From: Psychrobacillus lasiicapitis
GTDB taxonomy: Bacteria; Bacillota; Bacilli; Bacillales_A; Planococcaceae
Direction of reading: 5' to 3'
Length of the DNA: 64,000 nucleotides
Assembly (NCBI RefSeq): GCF_006861795.1
Contig: NZ_VDGH01000001.1
Location: 252,117-316,116, forward strand
Shown: positions 15,987 through 25,146 of the stretch, in pieces
Numbering within the stretch: the first letter of the stretch is position 1
Layout of the letters: each line of letters starts with the position of its first letter
Position numbers and translations under genes: made by a program
Notes under the pieces: model-generated
What the model was told of the DNA's origin: nothing
Seen by the model: the letters and a program-made list of their open reading frames with translations, nothing else
Databases searched by the model: none

Positions 15987-17867
15987 TTAGGAAGAAGCGA
16001 TATCTTCTAAATAAGACCATCTCTCTATTAATTGTTCATATGTGCTGTTGGCTTGTTCTAATTTATCCGTTAATTCCTGCAGTAACATAAAATCAGAGCC
16101 TGTATTTACTATCTTTTCTTCTAATTCTGCAATCAGCTGCTCCGTTTTTTCTATTTCTTCGCCAATAGTGTCCCACTCTCGCTGCTCTTTATAGGACATT
16201 TTCTTTTTCTCTTTTACCACTTTGACAGGAGGCTCTTCTTTTTTTTCTTCCACTATTTCGATTGGAGTTGCTTTGGCAACTTCCAAATAATCGGAATAAA
16301 CGCCTAACCACTCATTGACAGAACCATCGCCATTTAATATCCAAAGCTTTTTCGCGATACGATCTAGGAAAAATCGGTCATGGGAAATCGTCACAATGAC
16401 TCCCGGGAAAGTCTCCATAAAGTCTTCCAAAACAGATAATGTTTGAATGTCTAAGTCATTGGTCGGCTCATCCATAAACAGAACATTCGGCTGTTCCATC
16501 AGCATTTTCAACAACACTAATCTTTTTTTCTCTCCACCAGAAAGTTTACCAATCTGTGTGCCATGCGTATTTAAAGGGAATAAAAATCGTTCTAGCATTT
16601 GCGCTGCCGAAAATTTTTCTCCAGAGCCCGTCTCGATTAAATTCGAAGATTCTCGTACATATTCTATCATTCTTGTCTGTTCATCTAGCTTTGGTAGCTG
16701 CTGAGAAAAGTGCATAAGTTTAACGGTGGAGCCTACAATTATTTCCCCAGAATCCATCGGAATTTCTCTTGCTAGCATTTTAAGTAAAGTACTCTTCCCC
16801 ACACCATTAGGTCCAACAATTCCAATACGATCCCCAGCTTGTAGTAAAAATGAAAAATCTTCTACAATTATCTTAGAGTCAAATTTTTTAGAAATATTTA
16901 CGCCTTCCAATACTTGTTTACCAAGTCTAGTTGTCGCAATTTCTAAATCTAAATTTTGAGTAGAATTATTACGATCAATTTTTGAATCTATTTCTTCAAA
17001 CCGATCTTTTCTAGCCTTTTGTTTGGTCGATCTTGCTTTTGCACCTCTTCGAATCCATTTCAGTTCATTGCGATATAGATTTTGTAGTTTTTGTTGCGAT
17101 GCAGCATTCATTTCTTCTCGTAATGCTTTCGATTCTAAATAATCCGCATAATTTCCAGTATGTGTGTAAAGTGTTTTATCCGCCAATTCGTATATATGTG
17201 TTGCTACTGCATCTAAAAAATAGCGATCATGTGTAACAAAAATAATAGAACCTTCTACTCGTTGAAGCATTTCTTGTAACCAATCGGTGGATTCTTTGTC
17301 CAAATGGTTCGTAGGCTCGTCTAGAAGAAGTAAATCTGCTGGCTCTATTAAAACTTTAGCAAGTGCTACTCTTTTTTGTTGTCCACCAGATAAATGCAAA
17401 ATGGACTCCTCATATTGAGTAATTCCTAATTTTGTCAGCGCCGTTTTTGCAAGTGCATTGACGTCCCATGCTTGGAGATCATCCATTTTTTGCTGGAGAT
17501 CCATTAATTTATTTTGACGTTCAGTGGAATTAGGTTCTTCCATTAAGGCAAGTAAGGCTTCTTCATATTCTCGGTTAATTTTAAGAATAGGAGAATCTCC
17601 ACTAAATACGGTTTGCAAGACAGTTTCATCTTTATCAAATACTGGCTGTTGCTCTAAATACGCAATTCGATATTTGTTTGGATGATCACGATTGATGGAA
17701 TCCGCTTCTAGTTGGCCAGCAATTATTGATAGGAATGTAGACTTACCAGTACCGTTGATGCCTATCAAACCAGCTCTATTATGATGGTTTATCGTAAAGC
17801 TAATATTTTCAAACAGCGTTTTTTCTCCGACTGTTTTTGTTAAGTTTGAAATGATTAAATGACTCAT
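15987..17867 (-). CDS. yfmR: ABC-F ATPase, YfmR/Uup type
   Basis: The 626-residue protein has two ATP-binding cassettes in one chain and no membrane domain, typical of ABC-F translation factors that act on the ribosome. Cassette 1 has GINGTGKS and LSGGQQKR. Cassette 2 has GPNGVGKS and LSGGEKKR. Each has a DEPTNHLD/DEPTNDLD Walker B. The inter-domain linker carries the Arg-rich KWIRRGAKARSTKQKARK. A C-terminal coiled coil (about 565-626) places it with Uup/YfmR. In B. subtilis YfmR helps relieve stalling together with EF-P. The start codon overlaps the end of ypgQ by four bases. It is not a resistance gene by its sequence. Confidence 0.88.
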   Translation of the reverse strand: MSHLIISNLTKTVGEKTLFENISFTINHHNRAGLIGINGTGKSTFLSIIAGQLEADSINRDHPNKYRIAYLEQQPVFDKDETVLQTVFSGDSPILKINREYEEALLALMEEPNSTERQNKLMDLQQKMDDLQAWDVNALAKTALTKLGITQYEESILHLSGGQQKRVALAKVLIEPADLLLLDEPTNHLDKESTDWLQEMLQRVEGSIIFVTHDRYFLDAVATHIYELADKTLYTHTGNYADYLESKALREEMNAASQQKLQNLYRNELKWIRRGAKARSTKQKARKDRFEEIDSKIDRNNSTQNLDLEIATTRLGKQVLEGVNISKKFDSKIIVEDFSFLLQAGDRIGIVGPNGVGKSTLLKMLAREIPMDSGEIIVGSTVKLMHFSQQLPKLDEQTRMIEYVRESSNLIETGSGEKFSAAQMLERFLFPLNTHGTQIGKLSGGEKKRLVLLKMLMEQPNVLFMDEPTNDLDIQTLSVLEDFMETFPGVIVTISHDRFFLDRIAKKLWILNGDGSVNEWLGVYSDYLEVAKATPIEIVEEKKEEPPVKVVKEKKKMSYKEQREWDTIGEEIEKTEQLIAELEEKIVNTGSDFMLLQELTDKLEQANSTYEQLIERWSYLEDIASS

Positions 17868-18499
17868 ATTTGTTCCCCTGTTTCTTTTCTTAAGTTTTGC
17901 AAAAATAATTCCATGAATGCATGTCTTTCTTTTGCAAGTTCTTTTCCTTTTTCCGTTAGCATTCCATCAGCAAGCTTTAAGAGTTTTTCATAAAAATGCG
18001 TAACAGATGCTGTTTCTTTTGAACGATATTCTTCTATAGACATATTATCTCTAGGCGTTTCATCCGAATCGTATAACTTTCTACCTTTTGCTCCGCCATA
18101 TGCAAATGTACGTGCAATTCCTACTGCTCCGATTGCATCTAAACGGTCCGCATCTCGAACGATTTGAGCTTCTATCGAATCCGCGGCTGTTTCGTTTCCT
18201 CCATTAAAAGAAATGGATTTTATCAACGTTTTAAGTTGAATTACTCTTTCCGTCGGTAAAGAAAGTTGCTTTATAATTCTATCTTCTTCCTGTTTTTCTT
18301 CCACTGTAGCATATTTTGGATCACTAACATCATGTAATAGTACCGCTAACTCGATTATTTCCAAATCAGCAGTAGGTTCAGATGCCGCTATTTCAAACGC
18401 GTTTTTGCGTACTCGTTCTATATGTTGAAAGTCATGACTCGCATCAAAATGCTTGTAAACTTCTTTCACCAATTGTTCGCACTTATGTATTGGATTCAT
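17864..18499 (-). CDS. ypgQ: HD-domain phosphohydrolase YpgQ
   Basis: The product has 211 residues and an HD metal-binding domain: His in SHDFQHIERV (about residue 22), HD in VLLHDVSD and a distal Asp in RDADRLDAIGAVGIAR. B. subtilis YpgQ is reported to hydrolyse nucleoside triphosphates, so nucleotide pool cleansing is plausible here. The start follows AAGGAG and its end overlaps the ABC-F start by four bases, indicating one transcript with yfmR. ypgQ also neighbours ypgR in B. subtilis. Confidence 0.87.
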   Translation of the reverse strand: MNPIHKCEQLVKEVYKHFDASHDFQHIERVRKNAFEIAASEPTADLEIIELAVLLHDVSDPKYATVEEKQEEDRIIKQLSLPTERVIQLKTLIKSISFNGGNETAADSIEAQIVRDADRLDAIGAVGIARTFAYGGAKGRKLYDSDETPRDNMSIEEYRSKETASVTHFYEKLLKLADGMLTEKGKELAKERHAFMELFLQNLRKETGEQI

Positions 18500-18550
18500 T
18501 GTTTATTCTCCTTAAGAGTTCTTCTCTTTTACATTATAACGAATAAAACA

Positions 18551-18578
18551 AAAAAAGACTGCTAATGTGCAGTCTTTT
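18551..18578 (-). terminator. Terminator of fhs
   Basis: AAAGACTGC and GCAGTCTTT form a 9-bp stem; the minus strand continues TTTTTTG. It stands between fhs and ypgQ, so the two are separate transcripts. Confidence 0.85.
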
Positions 18579-18584
18579 AATTTG

Positions 18585-20264
18585 TTAGAATAATCCTACC
18601 GCTTGTCCATCTTCCGAAACGTCCATTTTCAAAGCAGCTGGCTTTTTAGGTAATCCTGGCATTGTCATAATATCTCCGGTTAGACAAACAAGAAATCCAG
18701 CACCGAGCTTCGGAATAACTTCTCGAACAGTAATAGTAAAGTCGGTTGGGCGTCCTAATAATTTTGGTTGATCGGACAGTGAGTACTGTGTTTTCGCCAT
18801 GCAAATTGGAAGAGCGTCCCAGCCGTATGCAGTTATTTGATCGATTTGTTTTTTAGCAGCATCTGTAAAAACAACATCTTTCCCACCATACACCTGTTGT
18901 ACAATTGTTCGTACTTTTTGTTCAATCGTATCTGAAAGACTATACAAAGGTGCAAAACTTTTGGGCTTTTCTAGTTCTCTTAAAACTAATTTTGCAAGTT
19001 CGACTCCACCTGCTCCTCCTCTTTCCCAAACTTCGGTTAAAGCAATGGAGATATTTCTTTCTTCACACCATGCTAATAATGCTTTTGTTTCAGCTGCTGT
19101 ATCAGCAGAAAATTTATTCAAAGCAACGACAGGCTCAATACCAAATGCTCGAATCGTCTCTATATGCTTTTCTAAGTTCTTTGTTCCTTCCAGTAGTGCA
19201 TTTACATCCTCTTCCTTTAGCAATTCTTTCGGTGTTCCACCTTGCATTTTAAGCGCTCGAATTGTTGCAACGATAACAACTGCGTCAGGTGCTATGTTCC
19301 CTTGTCGTGATTTAATATGCATAAATTTTTCTGCGCCTAAATCTGCGCCAAATCCTGCTTCAGTCACAACGACATCCGCTAGGTTCATCGCTGTTTTTGT
19401 AGCGATAATTGAGTTACATCCATGTGCAATATTCGCAAATGGACCGCCATGTATAATCGCAGGCGTCCCTTCAATTGTTTGCACTAAGTTTGGTTTAACT
19501 GCTTCCTTTAATAATAAAGTAAGTGCACCTTCTACTCCTAAAACACGCACAGTAATTGGTTCTTTTGCATATGTATAACCGATAACGATTTGCGCTAATC
19601 GTTCCTTTAAATCTCCTAAATCCTTAGCCAAACAAAGAATCGCCATGATTTCAGATGCAACCGTAATATCAAACCCATCCTCGCGAGGAATTCCTTGCGC
19701 GGGTCCACCTAGACCAATCGTAATATGGCGAAGCGCACGATCATTCATATCAAGCACTCGTTTCCAAATAATTCTTCTTGGATCGATTTGCAATTCATTT
19801 CCTTGGTGGATATGGTTATCAATCATTGCTGCTAAGGCATTATTTGCCGTCGTAATCGCGTGCAAATCACCATTGAAATGTAGGTTTATTTCTTCCATAG
19901 GTAAAACTTGTGCGTAGCCGCCGCCAGTTGCACCGCCTTTTACACCCATTACTGGTCCTAAAGATGGTTCACGAAGGGCTACTACAACAGACTTACCGAT
20001 TTTCTTCATGGCATCAGCTAATCCAACGGTTACAGTAGATTTTCCTTCTCCTGCTGCTGTCGGGCTTATCGCAGTTACAAGTACAACTTTACCTAATTTT
20101 GTTTTGGTTGCTATTTTTGTGGGATCAATTTTAGCCTTATAGTTACCGTATTGCTCTAAGGCTTCTTCTGGAATTCCTATTTTATCCGAAATTTGGCGAA
20201 TTGGTTGCATTTTGGCATTTTTGGCTATACTCAAATCGGATAGCGGATCTACTTTAATATTCAT
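18585..20264 (-). CDS. fhs: Formate-tetrahydrofolate ligase
   Basis: The 559-residue cytosolic enzyme makes 10-formyl-tetrahydrofolate from formate, THF and ATP, feeding purine and formyl-Met synthesis. The P-loop-like ATP site is [10 protein letters not shown] (about residue 70), followed by the family stretches [19 protein letters not shown] and [12 protein letters not shown]. Length matches the family. The start ATG at 20264 has only a modest AGGTTGGG ribosome site. The promoter region holds an inverted repeat at 20296-20330. It is transcribed alone, with a strong terminator. Confidence 0.95.
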   Translation of the reverse strand: MNIKVDPLSDLSIAKNAKMQPIRQISDKIGIPEEALEQYGNYKAKIDPTKIATKTKLGKVVLVTAISPTAAGEGKSTVTVGLADAMKKIGKSVVVALREPSLGPVMGVKGGATGGGYAQVLPMEEINLHFNGDLHAITTANNALAAMIDNHIHQGNELQIDPRRIIWKRVLDMNDRALRHITIGLGGPAQGIPREDGFDITVASEIMAILCLAKDLGDLKERLAQIVIGYTYAKEPITVRVLGVEGALTLLLKEAVKPNLVQTIEGTPAIIHGGPFANIAHGCNSIIATKTAMNLADVVVTEAGFGADLGAEKFMHIKSRQGNIAPDAVVIVATIRALKMQGGTPKELLKEEDVNALLEGTKNLEKHIETIRAFGIEPVVALNKFSADTAAETKALLAWCEERNISIALTEVWERGGAGGVELAKLVLRELEKPKSFAPLYSLSDTIEQKVRTIVQQVYGGKDVVFTDAAKKQIDQITAYGWDALPICMAKTQYSLSDQPKLLGRPTDFTITVREVIPKLGAGFLVCLTGDIMTMPGLPKKPAALKMDVSEDGQAVGLF

Positions 20265-20295
20265 CTGTATCCCAACCTTTTTTCTTTTATTATAC

Positions 20296-20330
20296 GTCGA
20301 ATTAGTGGGACAAAACAGTTAAAATTCGAC
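20296..20330. promoter_or_regulatory. Inverted repeat upstream of fhs
   Basis: GTCGAATT and AATTCGAC are perfect inverted 8-mers separated by 19 bp. The copy nearest fhs abuts the TATAAT-like -10 of its likely promoter. This could be a repressor site; no known consensus was matched. Confidence 0.4.
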
Positions 20331-20413
20331 ATATTATTGACGATAGTTGTCATTTACTATATAGTATATTTATCCATTATCAGAATTTTTAATGGACCGA
20401 GGGAGGAACGTTT

Positions 20414-20617
20414 ATGCAACAAGGGAAAGTGAAATGGTTTAATAATGAAAAAGGCTATGGATTTATCGAGTATAATGATGGAGAAGATGTATTTGTCCAT
20501 TTTACAGGTATTCAAGGCGATGGATTTCGGGCACTCGAAGAAGGACAAGACGTTACGTTCGAAATTGTGGAAGGAAATCGAGGACCTCAAGCTGCAAACG
20601 TTATTAAAAATAGTTAG
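20414..20617 (+). CDS. cspD: Cold-shock protein (CspD-like)
   Basis: The 67-residue OB-fold protein binds single-stranded RNA and DNA and acts as an RNA chaperone. RNP1 is KGYGFIEY and RNP2 is VFVHFTGI. It begins [17 protein letters not shown] after an excellent ribosome site (GAGGGAGGA). The neighbours ypeQ and ypeP match the cspD region in B. subtilis, which supports the name. Its terminator is shared with ypeQ. Confidence 0.93.
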   Translation: MQQGKVKWFNNEKGYGFIEYNDGEDVFVHFTGIQGDGFRALEEGQDVTFEIVEGNRGPQAANVIKNS

Positions 20618-20628
20618 AAACGGTTCTT

Positions 20629-20656
20629 CCCGCGACAAATAGTCGTGGGTTTTTTT
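20629..20656. terminator. Terminator between cspD and ypeQ
   Basis: CCCGCGAC and GTCGTGGG pair (one G-U) around AAATA, followed by TTTTTTT on the plus strand. The run ends within the ypeQ stop codon. Confidence 0.8.
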
Positions 20657-20831
20657 ACTGAAGTTTTTCTCCCTTTTGCTTGATCTCTTCTCCGACCGTA
20701 CAGCTATGAATGCAAAATTGGTGTGCGATGGACTTTCCTTTATCCTTTCTAAGCTGCGTACGCACAAAGCAACCATCACAATACTTTTGCATAATAAGGT
20801 CAATTTCATTTATAATTTGGGTATTTTTCAT
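20655..20831 (-). CDS. ypeQ: Small zinc-finger protein YpeQ
   Basis: The 58-residue protein begins MKNTQIINEIDLIMQKYCDG. It carries a probable zinc site of two pairs: Cys18-x2-Cys21 (CDGC) and Cys40-x3-Cys44 (FCIHSC), with His37 nearby, and the conserved CTVGEEIKQ. It corresponds to B. subtilis YpeQ, whose function is unknown. The ATG at 20831 follows GCGAGGAG. It is convergent with cspD and divergent from the RNase H-like gene, the B. subtilis order. Confidence 0.85.
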   Translation of the reverse strand: MKNTQIINEIDLIMQKYCDGCFVRTQLRKDKGKSIAHQFCIHSCTVGEEIKQKGEKLQ

Positions 20832-20940
20832 TGGTTTACGCTCCTCGCTACCTTCGTAATTGTACTATTATGTTTCTTTTTTTTGCAAGTATGCTATAAG
20901 TAATTCAGACTACAAAAAACAATATTTAAAGGGGATTGAC

Positions 20941-21339
20941 ATGTTAGAAGTTTATATCGATGGCTCAACTACTGGAAATCCAGGCCCAAGTGGAATCGGC
21001 ATTTTCATAAAAGGGGAAGGACATCATTTAAAATTTAGCGAGTTCATCGGGCAATACTCGAATCATACAACCGAATTTATCGCGCTACTCAGAGGGTTAG
21101 AAGAAGCACAAAAATTGTCTCCTATGATCGTCTCTGTTCGAACAGATTCTCAAATCGTATTAGCTGCTGTTGAAAAGCGCTATACTAAAAATGCAGAGTT
21201 TGCAGCTATATTAGAAAAAATTTTAGCAATTAGCGATACCTTCGATTTATTTTTCATTAAATGGATTCCTGATGACCAAAACAAAGCTGCTCACGCGCTA
21301 GCTAGACAAGCCGTATTAAAACAACTGCCGAAAAGTTAA
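20941..21339 (+). CDS. ypeP: RNase HI-like protein YpeP
   Basis: The 132-residue protein has the RNase H fold: YIDGST with Asp7, TEF with Glu45 and RTDSQIV with Asp69. The fourth expected carboxylate, in the helix NKAAHALAR, is His118 here. RNase HI enzymes normally need four carboxylates to bind two metals, so activity on RNA-DNA hybrids may be reduced or absent; I recall related Bacillus proteins with the same His. The start ATG at 20941 follows AAAGGGG, which rules out the upstream frame from 20860. The last codons overlap the convergent SRPBCC gene by four bases. Confidence 0.85.
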   Translation: MLEVYIDGSTTGNPGPSGIGIFIKGEGHHLKFSEFIGQYSNHTTEFIALLRGLEEAQKLSPMIVSVRTDSQIVLAAVEKRYTKNAEFAAILEKILAISDTFDLFFIKWIPDDQNKAAHALARQAVLKQLPKS

Positions 21340-21354
21340 TCGGCAGTTGTTTTG
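21318..21354. terminator. Bidirectional terminator built from two stop regions
   Basis: AAACAACTGCCG and CGGCAGTTGTTT form a 12-bp stem around AAAAGTTAAT. Both arms lie within or beside coding sequence: the last codons of ypeP on one side and of the SRPBCC gene on the other. Confidence 0.85.
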
Positions 21355-21800
21355 TATGCATTTTCAATGGTGTCTTTTGTGCGGTTCATAAAGTTCACAA
21401 TCACTTCATCACTTCCAAATAACTGAAAGAGACTGAGCAGTGGATTTTTTGGTTTATTTAGTGATGTGTAGATAAACTTCGTCGTTTTATTATCTACTCT
21501 TTGTAATTCATAGTCAATAGTCATCCGAAAACGATCGTTCAATACAAAGCTTTCCTGAATCATTTTATTATCCAATTCGTCCACAAACTTCTGAATGGTT
21601 ATTTCATATTGTTCCGTCAACGAACCGTTTTGATACGTTTGATGAATAACAGATCCCACTACTTGCTCCGTACTTTCTAAAATTGCCTCTTCTACTACTT
21701 TTGGAAAAATCATTTTCTTTTTTTCCACATCGCCATAAAAAAAGGACCAAGCAAATTCAATCGGAACGTTTAGTTCAACTTCTTTTTTCCACTTTTTCAT
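21336..21800 (-). CDS. SRPBCC-fold protein of unknown function
   Basis: The 154-residue protein starts MKKWKKEVELNVPIEFAWSFF, the opening of the START/Bet v1-like SRPBCC fold: a first strand, then an Ile-Glu-Phe helix entry. The later strands (RMTIDYELQRVDNKTTKFIY) and a long C-terminal helix complete it. Such proteins bind hydrophobic ligands; the ligand is unknown. The gene converges on ypeP with a four-base overlap and shares a terminator made from both 3' ends. Confidence 0.75.
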   Translation of the reverse strand: MKKWKKEVELNVPIEFAWSFFYGDVEKKKMIFPKVVEEAILESTEQVVGSVIHQTYQNGSLTEQYEITIQKFVDELDNKMIQESFVLNDRFRMTIDYELQRVDNKTTKFIYTSLNKPKNPLLSLFQLFGSDEVIVNFMNRTKDTIENAYKTTAD

Positions 21801-21856
21801 TTATTCTGCTCCTAAAACTTAAATAGTATTGTTAAATTATAGCATGAAAAAAAGCC

Positions 21857-21910
21857 GATCATATACACCTTTTAGGATTCTGCTCGCAAAAGCTTTAGAA
21901 GGATATGATC
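21857..21910. other. Long hairpin upstream of the SRPBCC gene
   Basis: GATCATAT (21857) pairs with ATATGATC (21903); inside it CCTT and AAGG pair. The structure lies 60-110 bases before the SRPBCC start and may be part of its leader. Confidence 0.3.
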
Positions 21911-21999
21911 TACTTGGTAAGCGTTATCCTTATACATTGTCATATCATATACTTTAAAAAGGTTACCCACTTGTCATAGTAGTGAAATTTTCTATAAAT

Positions 22000-22030
22000 A
22001 AAAAAACAGACTCCCCGAAGAGAGTCTGTT
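22000..22030 (-). terminator. Terminator of the second cold-shock gene
   Basis: ACAGACTC and GAGTCTGT pair around eight bases; the minus strand continues TTTTTTT. Confidence 0.85.
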
Positions 22031-22047
22031 AAAGTTTAGGTTTAAAA

Positions 22048-22248
22048 TTAAGCTTTTACTACGTTAGTAGTTTGAAGACCACGTTGGCCTTGCTCGATTT
22101 CAAAAGTTACTTCTTGACCTTCGTCAAGAGATTTGAAACCTTCGCTTTGGATAGCTGAGAAGTGTACGAATACGTCGTCTCCGCCTTCGCGCTCGATGAA
22201 TCCGAATCCTTTTTCTGAGTTAAACCATTTTACTTTACCTTGTTCCAT
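22048..22248 (-). CDS. cspA: Cold-shock protein (CspA/CspB type)
   Basis: The 66-residue cold-shock domain protein begins [19 protein letters not shown], with RNP1 KGFGFIER and RNP2 VFVHFSAI. The ATG at 22248 follows GAGGAGG, so the longer frame from 22281 is rejected. About 130 bp upstream hold an AACACT/AGTGTT hairpin at 22303-22324, consistent with the long structured leaders of cold-shock mRNAs. The product should be a single-stranded nucleic-acid-binding chaperone. It is a paralogue of cspD 1.6 kb away. The exact csp letter is a label only. Confidence 0.92.
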   Translation of the reverse strand: MEQGKVKWFNSEKGFGFIEREGGDDVFVHFSAIQSEGFKSLDEGQEVTFEIEQGQRGLQTTNVVKA

Positions 22249-22413
22249 GTTTGTTTCCTCCTCGTGTGCAATTTGACGCACACATTTTGTTACTATCCTT
22301 GCTCAACACTGTTAAGTAAAAGTGTTGCCACCTACTAACTAACCGAACAAAAATAATCCTCTTTAAATATAGCACGCTCTTTCCAATAATGCAACAGATA
22401 TACATAATTCTTT

Positions 22414-23235
22414 TTAATTATTTTCCAATAATGCACCAATCGCTCCGCTATAGCCGTGTTTTTCCAGAAATATCGGTTTTTTCTCTTTTAAGATGGTATA
22501 AGATTCAATTATTTTTTGGAGTAATTCATTTCCTTCTAATGTGGAACCAATATAAATAATATCTTCTACTTGGTGTGCGTCTGCTGCTTGAATACATAGT
22601 GTAGCAACTACTTCTCCTATAATCCCCTGCACTCCAGCTAACATGTCCGTGCTGTTTCTTGTATCGTGTGTCTTTAAAGCTACCCCGCCAAAATTACTTG
22701 CGGTTAAAGAACCTTTAAGAGGCAGTTTATTGTTTTGATATATGTCACTCACTAAAATATCTACAGAAGATCTATTTCCCATTTTCGATTGTTCGATTAT
22801 ATCTTTGTAATTTTGAATTCCTGTTAAAGCGGAGCCTAAGCCTAGAAGGGTTCCTCCTCCTATGCCGGTTCCTCCGATGCGACTATGTGTTTCTCCTTGC
22901 ATAATATGTATAGAGGTACCTGTACCTATATTCGCAATAATTGCGGCTTCACTATTTATAACTTCCTCTTTTAGTTGATGCATAACTCCATTCATCGTAG
23001 CATCAAATTCCACTATGTAAGGGATTTCATTAATCGAAGTAAGATATTCTTTTAGCTGTGCCGCGCGACCACCAGTGAGGCAGATAGAAGCTAACGAGTG
23101 GTTTGTCTCAAGCCATTCCTTTACTGCTTTAAAGTCGGATGAAGGAAAACTCTGAAAGGACATTTCTTTTTTTTCATCCCAATAAGCTATTTTCGTTAAC
23201 GTTCCACCTGCATCAATACCTATTCTAGTAGCCAT
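22414..23235 (-). CDS. coaW: Type II pantothenate kinase
   Basis: The 273-residue ATP-dependent kinase phosphorylates pantothenate, the first step of CoA synthesis. It has the actin-like ATPase fold: IGIDAGGTLTKIAY (phosphate 1 loop), ATMNGVM, NIGTGTSIH and GIGGGTLLGLGSAL. This is the S. aureus CoaW type, not the CoaA or CoaX type that I recall for B. subtilis. Type II enzymes are usually insensitive to CoA feedback. The ATG at 23235 follows AAAGGGG. It is downstream of, and probably not coupled to, the DUF4870 gene 27 bp away. Confidence 0.9.
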   Translation of the reverse strand: MATRIGIDAGGTLTKIAYWDEKKEMSFQSFPSSDFKAVKEWLETNHSLASICLTGGRAAQLKEYLTSINEIPYIVEFDATMNGVMHQLKEEVINSEAAIIANIGTGTSIHIMQGETHSRIGGTGIGGGTLLGLGSALTGIQNYKDIIEQSKMGNRSSVDILVSDIYQNNKLPLKGSLTASNFGGVALKTHDTRNSTDMLAGVQGIIGEVVATLCIQAADAHQVEDIIYIGSTLEGNELLQKIIESYTILKEKKPIFLEKHGYSGAIGALLENN

Positions 23236-23262
23236 ACTAATTCCCCTTTTATATTGAGAGAC

Positions 23263-23571
23263 TCATTTAATCCAAGATCCTACAATCGGATAGTTAAACT
23301 TATCTCCATTAATAGCTTTAATTATTCCGATTATTGGAACAACAAATGCCATTATACCAAAAATAATGAGCATCGGGATACCTATTAAAAAAATAATTAG
23401 GAATACAGAGACAGTGATTAAAAAGTACATCACAAGCTGAAATAGCACCGCTTGTATAGAAAGCTTTTTAACCTCGTCATCATCTACAACCAAGTACAAA
23501 ATGAACGGGACTAGAAATGGAGCAAACCAAGTACTCGCATGTAGAAGAATTTTTAAACCAGTATTTTGCAT
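23263..23571 (-). CDS. DUF4870 membrane protein
   Basis: The 102-residue membrane protein begins MQNTGLKILLHASTWFAPFLVP and matches the DUF4870 (Tic20-like) layout: a helix, the polar loop VDDDEVKKLSIQAVLFQ, two hydrophobic helices and a C-terminal GDKFNYPIVGSWIK. The ATG at 23571 lies 12 bases after AAAGGAG. Function is unknown. It follows the amidohydrolase gene on the same strand by 63 bp and may share its transcript with coaW. Confidence 0.82.
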   Translation of the reverse strand: MQNTGLKILLHASTWFAPFLVPFILYLVVDDDEVKKLSIQAVLFQLVMYFLITVSVFLIIFLIGIPMLIIFGIMAFVVPIIGIIKAINGDKFNYPIVGSWIK

Positions 23572-23634
23572 GCAAAATCGAACTCCTTTCTTCTTTTTCT
23601 TATTTACGACAGAAAGCGACAAAAAGTTTCATTT

Positions 23635-25146
23635 TTATCTTTTAAAAACAATTTCACCGTTCACAATTGTTTGCAACACTTGGGACGTAGCAAATGTCTG
23701 CTTTGTTAACGCTTGATCTACAATTGTAAAATCAGCATCATAGCCACCCATAATTTTCCCACGGATATGCTCCATACCAATTGCCTTTGCACTTCCAGAG
23801 GTAAATAACGAAATCGCTTCAAAAGCGGTCAGTTCTTGATGTGGTAAGTAAATATTATTAGTGGCTGCATCCATCCCAAGTAACGGATCAGCAAGCTCGA
23901 TCGGTGAGTCGGAGCCTCCTGAGCAATCAAAGCCCTTTTCCACTAACGTTTTCCAAGCATATGCCCAAGTTAAACGTTCTTCTCCTAAACGATCTACGAC
24001 CCATGGGAAATCGGATGGCACAAACATTGGTTGAATATCTAAGACTACTGGTAAGTTAGCCATTCTGTTCACTAACTCTTCTGTAAGTACATTTACATGA
24101 ATAAGTCTGTCTTTTTTACCGACTGGCACAGGATACTTTTCGATTAGATCTAATATTATTTCTACAGCTTTATCACCAATGACATGTACTGCAATATTCT
24201 CATCATGTTTTCTTGCTAGCTTTACGAGATTCTCTAATTTTTCCTGATTGTGGACAGCAACTCCTTTAACCCCGGGAGAATCTGAATAATCTTCTGATAG
24301 TAATGCTGTATGTCCTCCAAGTGACCCATCGATAAATATTTTCATCGCACCAAATTCTATAAATTCTGTTGGTTCTTCTCCTTGCATTTGCTCAAACACT
24401 TCGTGGTGGCGAAGCAAATGCGTTCGAAAACTGGATTCTATTGTACGACGATACGCTTCAAGTGGGACAGTGTATGGACCATAATAGGCCATATCCTCTG
24501 TGTGTACCCCTGTTAGTCCTTTTGACTGTAAGTCGGCGACACTTGCTTTAATGACTTCTTCTAAGTACTCTATAGTAACAGCAGGAATATGAGAAGTAAT
24601 TAATTGTTGAGCTTCATCATAGAATAGTCCGTTTAAATTGCCGTGCTCATCTTTTCCGATAATACCGCCAATAGGGTTCGGTGTGTCCTTTGTAACTCCT
24701 GCTAACTCCATCGCTTTCGAATTTGCAACTAGCACGTGTCTACAGATTCTTTTTAAGACGACAGGAGTTTCTTTCATTTCATCTAAATCGTTGCAAGTGA
24801 TAGGACGACCTTCTACTAATTTGTTATCATTCCAACCTTCCGCTACATACCAATCTCCTTTTTTCACATGTTCGGTTACTGCAGACACGATTGTTTGTAT
24901 AGAAGTAAACGTGGATAAATCTAAATACGCTAGTTTTTCTCCATGACCAATTAAATGAATATGGCTATCCACAAAACCGGGGTACATAGTAGCCCCCTGT
25001 AATGAATTTACTTGATCTGCTAGTTGTACTAATTGATCTTTCTGTCCTGTTTGAATAATCTTCCCATTTTCCACCAATACCGCTTCTACTGTTTCCCCTT
25101 CTGCATCCATCGTAAAAATAAGACCATCTGTCCAAAGTGTTTTCAT
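23635..25146 (-). CDS. Amidohydrolase family 3 protein (YtcJ-like)
   Basis: The 503-residue cytosolic metallo-amidohydrolase has the family metal ligands: HxH in DSHIHLIG (about residue 62), His in AVHVIGDKAV and the late Asp in GGSDSPIELADPL. The N-terminal strand domain (LWTDGLIFTMDAEG) and C-terminal GKIMGGYDADFTIVD complete the composite fold. Members hydrolyse amides such as formamides; the substrate is unknown. Its ATG overlaps the stop of the DUF1836 gene by four bases, so the two are coupled. Confidence 0.87.
   Translation of the reverse strand: MKTLWTDGLIFTMDAEGETVEAVLVENGKIIQTGQKDQLVQLADQVNSLQGATMYPGFVDSHIHLIGHGEKLAYLDLSTFTSIQTIVSAVTEHVKKGDWYVAEGWNDNKLVEGRPITCNDLDEMKETPVVLKRICRHVLVANSKAMELAGVTKDTPNPIGGIIGKDEHGNLNGLFYDEAQQLITSHIPAVTIEYLEEVIKASVADLQSKGLTGVHTEDMAYYGPYTVPLEAYRRTIESSFRTHLLRHHEVFEQMQGEEPTEFIEFGAMKIFIDGSLGGHTALLSEDYSDSPGVKGVAVHNQEKLENLVKLARKHDENIAVHVIGDKAVEIILDLIEKYPVPVGKKDRLIHVNVLTEELVNRMANLPVVLDIQPMFVPSDFPWVVDRLGEERLTWAYAWKTLVEKGFDCSGGSDSPIELADPLLGMDAATNNIYLPHQELTAFEAISLFTSGSAKAIGMEHIRGKIMGGYDADFTIVDQALTKQTFATSQVLQTIVNGEIVFKR

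Noticed and set aside
18961..19578. 205-codon plus-strand frame inside fhs
   Set aside because: It is antisense to a fully conserved fhs, rich in Ser, Phe and Ala from mirror codons, and has no ribosome site.
20357..20809. 150-codon minus-strand frame over cspD and ypeQ
   Set aside because: It is in a different frame from ypeQ and antisense to cspD; both real genes are recognised.
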